Source of the DNA: Fulvia fulva
Lineage: Eukaryota; Ascomycota; Dothideomycetes; Mycosphaerellales; Mycosphaerellaceae
Direction: 5' to 3'
Length of the DNA stretch: 64,000 bases
NCBI RefSeq assembly: GCF_020509005.1
Contig: NC_063023.1
Span: 682,001 to 746,000 of the forward strand
This document shows positions 37,004 through 48,008 of the stretch, piece after piece. Positions within the stretch are counted from its first letter, which is position 1, and every line of letters begins with the position of its first letter. A program made the position numbers and the translations under genes. The notes under the pieces were generated by a model that ran no database searches, was not told where the DNA came from, and saw only the letters and a list, made by a program, of their open reading frames with translations.

Positions 37004-37438
37004 ATGCCACCACATCACCCTCCCTCCGATAACGAGGTGATCCGCGAGCTCGAAGAAGACGAGCTCCACAGACATTTGCGTCAACTCCGTGCGCTGGGTC
37101 GTGATCCATGGGCTCCAATCGTACCCAGAATGGGACCAAGTGAGCGACAGCCTCAGCAAGCACCACCATCTCAACCAATGTCAGCTACACAAGAAATCTC
37201 GATGCCTCCTTCAGCCACAACGCCTGCACAAGCAGCAACAACTCCACAGGCAGCACCGACAGCATCAAGATACCAGTATTGGACCCTCGGGCGCGAGTTG
37301 GGACGTTCCATCAGCACGGTCTACATGCAGAATGAATCCGAACTGGCTTTTGAAAACGATGCACCGACGTGCGCGGAATGGAGTATATGCCGAGCGGCAC
37401 AGCGACAAGGTGCGCTGGCAGGACTTGGCGGCCGTTGA
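37004..37438 (+). CDS. Hypothetical Pro/Gln-rich protein, possible frameshift near its 3' end
   Basis: From ATG 37004 the frame reads MPPHHPPSDNEVIRELEEDE, a helical segment HRHLRQLRALGRDPW, then Pro/Gln/Ala-rich sequence and RYQYWTLGRELGRSISTVYM before ending at 37438. In the neighbouring frame the sequence from about 37350 to 37508 is also protein-like (RHSDKVRWQDLAAVEQALED, ending VETVDEKGA-stop), so the true C-terminus may lie there with one net base change near 37350. No plausible intron of normal length explains the switch. No family recognised; likely disordered. A start at 36788 is possible. Confidence 0.4.
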   Translation: MPPHHPPSDNEVIRELEEDELHRHLRQLRALGRDPWAPIVPRMGPSERQPQQAPPSQPMSATQEISMPPSATTPAQAATTPQAAPTASRYQYWTLGRELGRSISTVYMQNESELAFENDAPTCAEWSICRAAQRQGALAGLGGR

Positions 37439-37737
37439 GCAAGCTTTGGAGGACGTGGATGTCTCCAGGAGTAGCGAGGTAGAGACAGTGGACGAGAAGG
37501 GGGCGTGAGAGTTATGCAGGAGCACTGGGGTCGGGGCGGCGTGTGAGAGGTTTTGGATGATGAATTATCTTTCTACAGGTGATACATCCTAATGCTCCGC
37601 TTCGCTTTGCATTACAATACAACCCATCTCCATCTATACAAGCTCGTGACATTCGTAGCCTTTATACCTAATCAAGCCCACTCCATAACCCAACGCCTCG
37701 CAATGCCAGAAAACAACCCACCCTCAATTAGTCCTCC

Positions 37738-39206
37738 TCACCAACCCATCAACATCCCCATCCCAATCGCTACAACCAACCCCGCCGAGCTGGCACGCAC
37801 ATACGGCGCTGCAGACTTAGCAAGACCACAGCATTGCGCAGTATACGCAACGCCATTAGCACTAGCCGCCACTTCAAAGACCGATCCGGGCTCCGGGCTG
37901 CCGTAGTTGTAGTAATCCACCAGGAACCAATTCGGGGGACGGCCCCATTCTGCTGTGCAGTTGATGTTCATAGCGCCTAGACGGCCGAATTCGTTCTGTT
38001 GGCCGTTGGTGGCGTTGATTTCGGCGGTGTTGGGGACGAGCAGTTCACTGGTGTCGATGCCGATGGAGGAGAGGTCGATGGCTGTGTTGAGGTTGTGGTT
38101 GGCGAGGTACATGTAATTCTCCCTTGCTTCCGTCTGGTTGAGATCTGGGGGGCGTTGCTGTGTGCATGGGAAGGCCTGATCTTGCGGGGAGAAAGGTGTC
38201 TCCCACATGTGTGTGAACTCATCGAGGATGAAGGGGACTGACTCCTGGTTTGCGTTGTAGTCCATGAAGACGACGAGGCGCTCGTTGCGGAGAATCATTT
38301 CGCCTAGTGTGGGCCATTGGTCGCGGTATTGGGGGATGAAGGCCGGGGTGTAGACGTAGGGCATGAGGCCGGCGTTTTCGAAGGGGGCGGTGAAGTTCTC
38401 GACCCAGACGAAGTTGCTGTTGACGATGAGGAGGGACATGACGTCGTAGGGGTGGTCTTGGAGCCATTCGCGGACTGTGTTCAGGCCGGATTCGTAGGTG
38501 CCGGCGTTGAGGAGGTCGCAGTCGGTGTGGCAGTTGTAGAGGGTGCCGTTGACGCGGTGGACTTCGCCCGTTACTAGGGAAGGGTCAGTATGAGGTGTTG
38601 TGCATCTTTGAGCTGTGTTGACTTACGCATGCGGACGCCATCATTCATTTGTGTGGTGATGGGCAGATCCTGGTTGCTGGCTGCGTTGTTGTTGACCACG
38701 AAGAAGGCATTGTGGGCAGCGACTTGGGTGATGTTGCTGTACTTGCGAGTGCAGAACTCTGGGTATCCATTGCAAGGGACCGTGTTTGTAGGCGCGGCAG
38801 CGCTTGAGGTGGAGCTCGCAGTGCTGTTCAAAGTGCTATTCTGCGTTGCTCCTACAATCTGCGTCAAGGACACCGACTTGCTGGACACAGTCACTTGTGA
38901 ATTCGAAGAAGCGGAAGAAGTCGTTGTGAGTGTGGTGAGCGAGCCATTGAGCGATGTCGTCTCGGTCAAGGTTTGAACTGTGCTCTGTCCGGTGGCTGAT
39001 AGGTATGTGTACTCTGAGCCCGTGAAGGCTTCCGTCGGGATTGGACCTGATATCGTCGAGATGGCGTTTGTGAATGAGAATGCGTTGCTCCTTGTGCTGC
39101 TCCGACTCCCACTGCTGCTCGTACTGCTGCCACTGGTCGTGCTTGATGTATCCTGTGCTCTTGTCGCGACTGCCAGGCATAGCAGCCACAATGCTGTGGG
39201 TAGCAT
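37738..39206 (-). CDS. GPI-anchored PLC-like phosphodiesterase (TIM-barrel) protein
   Basis: An extracellular PI-PLC-like phosphodiesterase of about 471 residues in two exons, 39206-38627 and 38573-37738, joined at C|TA (Leu) so that GVRM continues LTGEVHRVNG. Signal peptide MLPTALWLLCLAVATRAQ, then a Ser/Thr-rich stalk of about 130 residues. The barrel begins CNGYPEFCTRKYSNITQVAAH: the AHNAF histidine and the later YNCHTDC histidine are in the positions of the two catalytic His of the family, with ITTQMNDGVRML between. The C-terminus is a hydrophobic tail (SSAGLVVAIGMGMLMGW), as expected for a GPI signal. Whether it hydrolyses phosphoinositides is unknown: the metal-site residues are only partly visible. 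It is transcribed away from the SUR7-family gene. Confidence 0.85.
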
Positions 39207-40226
39207 CTTGGTACTCTGATTAAGGATGCCCTGCCCGATGATAACGCGCACCAGGCACAGGAAAGTATCAAAGACAAGCACTTCCTCTGTCAGTTTCTCG
39301 ACGAGGATGTACACAGCGGTCACTGTCCTTGATGCAACAAGTAGGAAGCACGCGGCTCCTACACTCAAAAACGCTCATCGTAGCGTGCGGCGTGCCTACA
39401 CTACACGGTATCCCGCGTACCAGCAGAACCGTGCATACAGATCTCTTCCGCGGAATCAGAGGCTCCACTAATGGCTATGCTCATGTTTGGTGACGTCTGT
39501 GGAGGAAGGTCCGCGCAAGCAAGCTCTGCGCTCTACCGTTTGATCCAATTGCGTTGAGATTTGATGGCCGAGATTGGGTCACATGCACATTCTTCAACTT
39601 CTCGTGTAGAATCCTTTCGCTACGAGACGTCTTCAACTCTTCATCGTCCAGCGACAGTCGTTGCGGTGTGAAGATGAAGACAAGCGTGATCCGTCTTTGC
39701 AGTCGCCACGAGCAAAACACAGCACAAGGATATGCATTAGGGCTGTGCTTCCGAAGATTTGCATGCACATCACCTAGGTACATGTAGACTCGGCATTGAC
39801 GCCGCCTTACCAAACTCGGGTGTTTGGCGCTTCACCTCAATGCAACTTTCTTAGCTCTGACGTCTGCGCACGCTGGCAATAAAATCCTTCGACGCGTGCT
39901 CGCACCGCGGGATGGCTGCTTGTGTGCTTGGTCTCTGCGGGTGCCCGGTGCCGTCTGCTGGCGCGGTAACGATGATGTCGACTGCTGCCTCTCGCGCTCT
40001 GCACCACGAATCTGCGTGTGTGGCCGATGGGCAGAGTGGATCCAGCAACGGGTAGGTGGCTACGTTGCTCGCATCCGTCGACTTCTTTCTATGGTGGTCG
40101 GGCATGAACGTCTTCTCTACACGACTGGCCGTGGGAATCTCTGACTTTGCCCACCGGCTTGACCCTGACACCATCTCTGGCGAGCAGAGTCGTGACTTCA
40201 TCACGGGGAAGAGGAGCAGTGTGGAC
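39207..40226. other. Divergent intergenic region
   Basis: This lies between the PLC-like and SUR7-family starts. The plus-strand SUR7 frame is open further upstream, with an ATG at 40104, so part of it may be coding. Other frames have no motif. Confidence 0.4.
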
Positions 40227-41285
40227 ATGATGTTTGGGCGCAATAAAAAACAGACGGCGACGAAGGAGAAGAGCGATGATGATGTGGGAGTGAGGTCGAA
40301 TTCGGATAGAACTCTCACGAACGACTTTGAGCCTTCGAAACAGCAGATCAAGCGAGCGACGAGGACGAGGTTCTTATGGTCCTTGGTATCGTCGTTTCTG
40401 CTGCTGGTTTCGGTGGTATTCCTGATCCTGGTGGAGATTGGCGACACGAAGAACGAGAGCATACGGAACAAGATTTACTTCATCAAGCTCGACTTGTCCG
40501 ACATCATCCCTGTGGCAGTACCCAATGCTGTCTTGATCAACAGTATTGCGCAGTCACTTGGTCTGCACGACTTCTACACTGTTGGCCTATGGGGATACTG
40601 CGAGGGCTACAACGGACAAGGAGTCACAAACTGCTCCTCACCCAAGACCTTGTACTGGTTCAACCCTGTTGAGATCATCCAAAGCCAGCTTCTCGCAGGT
40701 GCTACAGGTGAGTGACTAGACATACCGCGATCGCTCACTTGATGGAAGTGCTCAGACTAACACACCCCAGTCGCCCTCCCCGCCGACATCAACGACATCC
40801 TGGACCTAATCCGCATCGTCTCCAACTGGATGTTCGGCCTCTTCCTCACCGCAGCACCCCTCAACTTCATCCTCATCTTTCTCCAGCCCCTCTCAGTCTA
40901 CACCCGCTGGCTGACCCTCCCCGTCGCCATCCTAACCTTCCTCGGCGCCCTCTGCGTTACTGCCGCCGCCATCATCGCTACTGTGATGTTCTACATTATG
41001 AGGAATGTCATCACCGGCGCGACACAACTGAATATCGGAGCGTCATTGGGATTGGAGATGTTTACTTTCATGTGGATCGCTGCGGGGGCTGCGATACTGG
41101 CGTGGTTGGTGCAGATGGGGATGTGTTGCTGTTGTGCGAGTCGGAGGGATGTAAGGAGGGGGAAGAAGAGGGGAAGTAAGAAGGCTTGGGGGACGGAGAC
41201 GGTGGGGGTTAATGAAAGTTATGGGGGCGAGAAGGAGGGAAAGAGGAGAGGGTTGCCGATGTTTAAGAGTGCTAGGAAGCAGTGA
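40227..41285 (+). CDS. SUR7/PalI-family four-helix membrane protein
   Basis: About 331 residues from exons 40227-40707 and 40771-41285, joined at G|TC (Val). SUR7-family proteins sit in eisosome-associated plasma-membrane domains and affect endocytosis, wall synthesis and stress survival. A polar N-terminus (MMFGRNKKQTATKEKSDDD) precedes TM1 (FLWSLVSSFLLLVSVVFLILVEIG). The extracellular loop holds the family Trp/Cys signature WGYCEGYNGQGVTNCSSP, followed by three more helices (FGLFLTAAPLNFILIFL, LTLPVAILTFLGALCVTAAAI, FTFMWIAAGAAILAWLV), a cysteine cluster CCCCAS and a basic tail. I chose the ATG at 40227; an in-frame ATG at 40104 would add 41 residues (MNVFSTRLAV...). The first half of exon 2 is C-rich and the second half G-rich. 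Confidence 0.88.
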
Positions 41286-41779
41286 GGAGAATTGAGGCTC
41301 TCCGACGGGTTCGCGTCTGTGTTCAGCATGTCATTTTTGCTCACCATAGCGAGGCGTTACGACCGGGATTCAGACTTTATTTGGTACGATGAGTGTATAT
41401 AGAAGTGGATTATAACGACAGACATTACTTCAGGAATCGGTCAATGCACCGAACGGACTTCAAGGACATGCTGACTAGGAACCAGTGGAACACACAGCGA
41501 TCTGATAGTGATGCTGTTGCTGTCACAACGACACTGCGTGTGAAGCGTATTTTGCCGACACCCCATCTTGATCTTGAAACATGTCCTGCATTCGATGCTC
41601 GCTCAAAGATGGAAGGAGCATGTGATGTCGCGTCAAAGCTCCTGCAAGGATGTCGCGTGCCAACGCGCCTCGGTGCGTCACTCCTGTCATCAACCATCCA
41701 CTTCATGGACACATCAATACTTCTTGTTACAGCACGTTGCCGGCGTTTGGGAGTTTGCTTCGCTGTTCGGTCTTCTTTG
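41286..41779. other. Intergenic
   Basis: The kinase/phosphatase frame is open upstream from 41393, but its content before the ATG at 41780 is not conserved-looking. The region is taken as promoter and 5' UTR. Confidence 0.5.
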
Positions 41780-43170
41780 ATGGCTCCAAAGCTGTCTTTC
41801 AAGCGGGTGGCGTCAACAGATCGTGACATCTCGCCGCCTCCATCAAAGAGGAAGCTGCCAGCGACCACAACCAACAGCGCTGTCGCGAACTTCTTCAAGC
41901 CCGCATCGGAGAAGACACCCGAGAAGATCACCTTTCACGTTCTCCACGATACCTTGCTCGTCGGACGTTACGAGAATGCAAGCACCACACCTCGACCCAA
42001 ACCGGTGAAGGTCGCGGCCTTCGATTTTGACGACACATTGATCAAGACCAAATCGGGAAATGTTTTCGCTAAAGGTGCAGATGACTGGCAGTGGTGGCAC
42101 TCGAGCATACCTGCCAAGCTGAAGCAGCTCAATGCGGACGGATATGCTGTGGTTGTGGTGAGCAACCAAAGTGGCATCAGCTTGAAGTCCGATAAGTTGA
42201 GCGAGAAGAAGAGTCTTAGCAATTTCAAAGGCAAGGTCAGAGCAGTATTCAACATTCTGCAGCTACCAATCACAGTCTATGCAGCGACCGAAAAGGACCT
42301 CTTCCGAAAGCCCAGGAGTGGCATGTGGGAACAAATGCTGAAGGACTACGGCCTCAACGACCCAGCAGACATCGAGCGTGACAGCTGTATCTTCGTTGGA
42401 GACGCAGCAGGTCGTGAAGGTGACAAAGCTGCAAAAGTGCGCAAGGATCACTCGTGTTCGGATCGTGACTTGGCCGCCAACGTTGGCATACCTTTCCAGA
42501 CTCCGGAAGAGTACTGGCTAGGCGAAGACCCAAAGCCCTATGTCCGATCATTCGACCCGAAACCATACGTTGAAGCAAAGTTGGACACCCACACAGACGT
42601 CGACCCGATCGTCTTCACCAAGAAGCATGACGTGGAGCTCGTAATATTCTGTGGCAGTCCCGGTGCTGGCAAATCGAGCTTTTTCTGGCGACATATGGAA
42701 CCATTAGGCTACAAGCGTGTGAACCAGGATATCCTCAAGACTAGAGAAAAGTGCATGAAGGTTGCCACACAGTTGATCGAGGACAAAAAAGCGGTGGCGG
42801 TGGACAACACCAACGCAGATGTTGAAACGCGGTCAGCGTGGGTGGGACTGGCGGCGAAGCTCAAAGTGCCGATTCGACTGGTACACTTCACGGCCAATGT
42901 CAAGCTATGTGAGCACAATGACACGGTGCGAGCATTGTCTGATGGATTGGTAGGTGTGGTGGACAAAGACCGATTCTCTTCATGCTGACATGCCTATAGA
43001 TGAATCCCGAAAAGAGGGTCATGCTGCCGAGAATGGCGTTCACCGGATTCGCGTCCAGATATCGTGAACCGAAACTTGAGGAAGGCTTTCAGGACATTAC
43101 GAAAGTTGACTTCGTTTTTAGAGGTACAGATGAGGAGAAGGCGCTGTGGTCGAAGTACTGGATCAATTGA
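41780..43170 (+). CDS. PNK1: Bifunctional polynucleotide 3'-phosphatase / 5'-kinase
   Basis: A nuclear DNA-repair enzyme that turns damaged ends into 5'-phosphate/3'-hydroxyl ends for ligation. It has about 446 residues in two exons, 41780-42949 and 43000-43170, phase 0 across a 50-base intron. The HAD-type phosphatase comes first: nucleophile motif AAFDFDDTLIKTKSG with D82 and D84 (DFDDT 82-86), VVVVSNQSGI, the AATEKDLFRKPRSGMW block and FVGDAAGRE. The kinase follows with Walker A GSPGAGKSS at 292-300, then VNQDIL and the DNTNAD lid region. Exon 2 begins MNPEKRVMLP and ends ALWSKYWIN, matching the family end. The N-terminal 50 residues are basic and include a PIP-box-like AVANFFKP (inference). 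There is no FHA domain, as in other fungal versions. Confidence 0.95.
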
Positions 43171-46100
43171 GAAGACGACACTGCATTTGAAGTGTCATTC
43201 TTGGTGCTTGCGCAGAGTAACTACCACGCCAATACTGTCAGCGGGCTTTGGTGCTCCGATCATCGACATGCTGTGAAGCCAAAGCACAACATCACTCCAC
43301 TGCCTGAACTTGTCCTTGATGCGATGACATATCAAGCACGTCGTTCCTGGAAGTGCCTGCAGTTTCCATCAGTCTCTTGCCAGATTTCGTGGACCGGAAA
43401 TCACATGTCAATTTGCTGTTGACTGCATCATCACCGCCGAATGTCGCATCACGTGCGTGTCATGGTACCTCCCGACACAATGATCCGGAGTCTGGACACG
43501 GACAACTATCGGCAAGTCGGTCACAGCACCGGATTTGACCAGTCGGAACCAGATTCGATGGAGCCTATCCCTGTCACAGACTGGGATGACAGGTGCTGCG
43601 TTTGCACCCCGACATGACGAATCGAGGCAGTTGAAACTGTGGTCGTGGAGCACGCAGAATTACACTGCTTCTTCAGGTAGGTCGCAGTGAAAGGTGTTGT
43701 ATACTTCGAGGCACAAGCATGACTATATATCAATACTGTACCTCTACCATGTGATTACTCCGGCAAGACAAGAGGGAGGAAAAAGTAGGTTAAGCAGCGG
43801 CAGATTTGATCATTTGCCAGAATCCAGTGCTGACCGGACGAGCTGGGAACCGCCTTGTTTGCAAAAAGTCGAACCGGCGAATGACGGACGACCTCGCTGT
43901 GCGCTAGAAGTCGACGGCGGCGGCTGCGTACAGAGAAGCTGCTGGACGTGCATGTTTTCTCCTTGTGCTGCTGCAGCCCTGCCGCGGTTCAATCATTGGA
44001 CTTGTGTTAGTGACGTTTGTTGTTCTGCAAGAGCGGCGCGGGCGAACGGTTCCGGCGTTGAGGTGCATGCAGCGCGTTGAACGCCTCTTCATCAATTGTC
44101 AGGTACGGATGCATGCGGTCAATGGGAAGGCAGGGCGAGTTGATCCATCCGTTCGGCGGAATCGCGAGAACGGTACATGAAATCCTCAGGAACCACGGCT
44201 TTCGAGTCATGAGAGACATGATGAAACACAACAACAACTTCGGACGGCAGTCGAAAGAATAACGTTAGTGAGCGAGCTGACGACGACTGCAAAGCAGAGC
44301 GGAGTGCGCCGTTGCAAATTGTTTACCTGCTGTGGATGCACTGGAAGTCTGCGGTCTTCTGGCCACGAGCCGGGGACCAGCGTTGAACTCTGCGCGCCCC
44401 GCTTCCAACTCTCACAGTGAGAAATCCTTTCGGACTCCAGTCCACGAGAGGACGGGAGCAGAATCCCTTGCTTCCAGTTCTTCCAAGCGTCCCACAGGAA
44501 TCGACGGCGAGTTTGGGGCTGCTGCTTCTTTGCCTCTCTTATTCCCATCTTTGTGAAAAGTCGATGCGAAGGTTTATTGGTTCTGGTTGTGCAATCTTGT
44601 TGGTCACACGAGCATGACCGAACAACACAATTGTTCATCGCACACACCACACAGTCTACGGCAGATGCACTTTGTTCTAACCGGAGCGATTTGTGGCTTG
44701 TCGCAAGCAGAGTAGCAGAGCCGTGGCTGGCAGCAGCAGCAGCAGCATGTCATTCCTTGCTCTCAGCGGCAGGCGCATGCATCCACGGGTGCTGGCAGTT
44801 GCTGCAGTCACCATTGCAGTAGCTCCATTCATTTGCCGTGTTGTAACCTGTGTGGTACAATCGCTGCAGCCAAGGGGCAGGAAGAGGCTCACAACAAATG
44901 AACTTACAGCTAAGCGAAGTATTCAAGCAATGTGGATGGTTGTGCGAGCAGGCTTGCATCCTGCATCCGGGTAAAGCTGACCACCAATGACCTTTGTGTT
45001 TGGATGAAACTGTCGCACGGCAGTGATTGTTCTGCTGTTCGTGTGTGTTGGAATTGGTGTGAAGACAGGTGGGTGGCAGAGATGACAGGATGTCAACGAT
45101 CGATGCAGACGTTGGAGGCGCAGATGTGCAGGCCGTTTGACGGTCAACGTGGCCGCACCAGCCAACAAATGATGCACCCTGGCCTGCTGGTCTGTGACGC
45201 CAGATCACGGCGTCGTCTGCGCCAAATGTTCGTGGTCTGGAGTAGCATAGCAGGCGGAGTGTGGTCACGTCGCCGCTCGACTCACGGGAAAAGTCCGTAG
45301 GTGGACCACTGTGATGGCATAGCAGGAACAGCCTGCGGTTCTCAGTCATTGACGGCATTTCTTACGACCGCCTCGGTGAAAAGCAGCCCCTCCAGCGATG
45401 CTGCTAGGAGGTAGCTGGTGTTGGCTACGTGGGAGGAGGAAGATGCCGTGCGCCTTTGTGCAGCTGCCACCACCACCGTTCAAGGCCAAGCCCCAAACGC
45501 GCAACAATTTGTTTATGGTGCTGTTGTTTGACAAGAAGAGGTGTGCAGATGCCTGGGACAAAGCACACAATGCACGGCGTTCCATCCACCAAACGCAGGT
45601 AATATGCATCACATTCGCAGCAGCCAGCACCAGCACCGCCCACCACACGACCCACTGCTGCTGCTGCTGCTGCTGCTCCTCTGGTTGCTTTTCCTTGAGC
45701 CTTTGCAGCGCACGACCCAGCATGTTGTGAAGCGATTGCGAAACGAGAACAAGCGACCGATCTTTTTGTCGCTCCTGCAAGGTTCTCGTTAGCTCGTCGG
45801 CTCTGGGATTGTTGTGCCTGACAGGCCCTGACGACGGCAGCCATCCGGGCCCCGGCCTTCCACGCCTAGCGCCTGATCGGCCTCAAAGTCTGAGCTGCTT
45901 CCCACCGTTGCGAGCCAAAGAACCAGCGCCGACCCCATTTCCCCGTCACTCCGTCCAACATTGTCTCTCTTTACTGCTTTCGTCTGCCGCCGTGTCACGC
46001 ACTCACACGACACCTCTGCGACAGCCTCAGTCACAGCACTCACACTCACACTCACACTCATCACGCTCCCTCCAAGACAGGCACTCACTCGAAGCAGTCG

Positions 46101-46376
46101 GCCGTGCTGCGCTGCGTCCACTCTCTGCGATAGCCAGCACGCGTCTGACAGATAGCGGCCACGCGATATAGACCAGACCTGTCCAGCAAGCGACTCGTGC
46201 CAGCACATCCTGCTTTGAACCGGACTCGCCTTCGTGGCACCTTGAAACCACACGTCCACCGCCACGCACCGCTTGAGAATGCCAATGCATCGATAACAAC
46301 AACAATAAGACTCACACCATCATGTCTCGTGATCGCACTTTATAGCCACCTCGGATCCGGAGCCAGGAGTACAAAC
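43171..46376. other. Intergenic with simple repeats, no supported gene
   Basis: Three kilobases without a credible gene. Trinucleotide runs cause long spurious frames: (GCA)n at about 44730-44748 and seven CTG units at 45655-45675. A (CACTCA)n run lies near 46037-46064. Frames such as 44750-45358 (minus, 202 codons) and 45346-45780 (minus) are low-complexity and unsupported. The distal part is presumably the promoter and long 5' UTR of the next gene. Confidence 0.5.
45655..45675 (+). repeat. (CTG)7 trinucleotide microsatellite
   Basis: Seven perfect CTG units, flanked by ACC and CTC. It is not inside a gene I can support. A shorter GCA run occurs 0.9 kb upstream. Confidence 0.9.
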
Positions 46377-48008
46377 ATGAGCAGGATGCGCTCGTTCACG
46401 TTTCCCAAGATCAACGCTTCCAAACAACACGAAGACACCACTGCTACTGCCACTGCCGACAACATGGGATCGCCCTATCAGATCTCGCCTTCGCACTCGC
46501 GTGAGTCCTCGGCGGCGTCCACGACGTCTTCACCAATCACGCCTACGTTCTCTGCCCGGGGCCACAATCGATGGCCAAGCTCTAGCTCTTCGCTGGTCAC
46601 GAGTCCGGATTCACCAGCTGCTACGCCAACGTCGAAGTCGCCGCTTGGCGATCTGGTGGAGGATCCATCTGAGCGCGACGACCCTTTCGATGATCTGAGA
46701 TCGACGGATGAGCCCTTGTGCATTTGCGACACGCCGTGGTGCGAACATCGACAGGAGTCTGTGTCGCGGCAACTTATTCCGTTGCCGACTCCTGAATGGA
46801 GTCCTGGCGATGATTATTTCAGTGATGGTCAGCTTCCTGGCCACACTGCGAAGCGTCGCAGATCTGGCGAATATTCGACTGACAGCTTCTCGTCTCGCCT
46901 CAGTCGCCGCTTTCCATCTATCAGGAAGCGACTCTCAGGCCATCGATCTGCCTTTTCGGTCTCGAGCACCAAGCTGAGGAGTGCGCCAAGCTCGCGCTCT
47001 TCGTCACTCAGGCTGCCTACCACGCGATCTGTTACGGCCCCCGCTACGCCTGACATTCGCAACACGATGATACAGACGTTGCCACCTCCTGCTGTCAGGG
47101 ATGAGCCACGATCTGTCAGTCCACCCAGGTCTCGAGCTGTGTCTTCGGCGACGACTCCAAGGCCAATTGAGATCGATCTGCCTGCGGAGCAGGAAGAATC
47201 GACTCACGAGTTTGCATCCACTCCTCTCCTGCCACCAATGCTGGCGGACTACTTCAACGACTCGTCCGACGCTGTACAGTCGCCACTGCAATCACCTACT
47301 ATCGCAGGCCCAAGTGCGGCTGCATCACTTTTCAGCACACCAGTCGGCACTCCCGTGATACCTGGATTCCCAACACCACCGCTATCTGCCAAGGCATCAA
47401 TGGCCTCTCTCCGCAATGCACGCTCAGGTCCACCGCTCCATGCTTCGACAGAAATACCTCCCCTCACCATCGCAGAAGAGGTCGAGTCTGCTGATCCCTG
47501 GGCAACGAAGCTAGGACACGCAAACTTCGAGATCGAGCCAGTCCCCTACTTGCCAGCAGTTTGCGACGCACAAACCTGCAAACAACTGACCGAAGACTGG
47601 GAATGCGCACGCAAACAATACATGCAACTAGCCGGTCGCGTTCGCAGCGATTACGGACCCACATCCCAGACTTTCAAGCTTACGGAGCAGAAGTGGGCTG
47701 AGATCGATGCAACATGGCGCGCAAATCACGAGATGGCCAATGCGGAAGCTCAGGCGACAGGCGACAGTCCGACGTTCCAGCCTCTCGCAGAGACAATGCC
47801 GATTGCGAAGTTGCCATCCCTTAATGATCCTCAGCAGCCTGGAAAGTACCCGACCGTTGAGGAGAAGGACATTGTCGGTCCTATGGTGACTTATGCCAAG
47901 ATCCAGCATGATCAATTGCCCGCGAGAAAAACTTCGACGATTCTCAAGCTCTTCACGGATCCTGGATCCTTGCTTGGACGGCGGTCGAATTTCAGCGTGC
48001 GGAGGTAA
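46377..48008 (+). CDS. Conserved Ser/Pro-rich hypothetical protein
   Basis: A single exon of 543 residues from MSRMRSFTFPKIN. The first 300 residues are Ser/Thr/Pro-rich and disordered, with phosphosite-like SPxx motifs, a CICDTPWCEH cysteine cluster near residue 118 and a basic stretch (RLSRRFPSIRKRLSGH). The C-terminal 150 residues form the conserved-looking core: WATKLGHANFEIEPVPYLP, a helix with CKQLTEDWECARKQYMQ and LTEQKWAEIDATWRANHE, then VEEKDIVGPMVTYAKIQ. I recognise this as a type of ascomycete protein without known function. The frame is open upstream to 46197, but the added residues look like 5' UTR. An ordinary gene with no sign of damage. Confidence 0.8.
   Translation: MSRMRSFTFPKINASKQHEDTTATATADNMGSPYQISPSHSRESSAASTTSSPITPTFSARGHNRWPSSSSSLVTSPDSPAATPTSKSPLGDLVEDPSERDDPFDDLRSTDEPLCICDTPWCEHRQESVSRQLIPLPTPEWSPGDDYFSDGQLPGHTAKRRRSGEYSTDSFSSRLSRRFPSIRKRLSGHRSAFSVSSTKLRSAPSSRSSSLRLPTTRSVTAPATPDIRNTMIQTLPPPAVRDEPRSVSPPRSRAVSSATTPRPIEIDLPAEQEESTHEFASTPLLPPMLADYFNDSSDAVQSPLQSPTIAGPSAAASLFSTPVGTPVIPGFPTPPLSAKASMASLRNARSGPPLHASTEIPPLTIAEEVESADPWATKLGHANFEIEPVPYLPAVCDAQTCKQLTEDWECARKQYMQLAGRVRSDYGPTSQTFKLTEQKWAEIDATWRANHEMANAEAQATGDSPTFQPLAETMPIAKLPSLNDPQQPGKYPTVEEKDIVGPMVTYAKIQHDQLPARKTSTILKLFTDPGSLLGRRSNFSVRR

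Noticed and set aside
41393..41779. N-terminal extension of the polynucleotide kinase frame
   Set aside because: Open by chance upstream of a family-typical ATG; the added residues are not protein-like.
44750..45358. 202-codon open frame on the minus strand
   Set aside because: No motif, low conserved-type content, in a simple-repeat-rich region with competing frames.
45346..45780. 144-codon Gln/Ala/Gly frame on the minus strand
   Set aside because: Created largely by the CTG microsatellite and its flanks.
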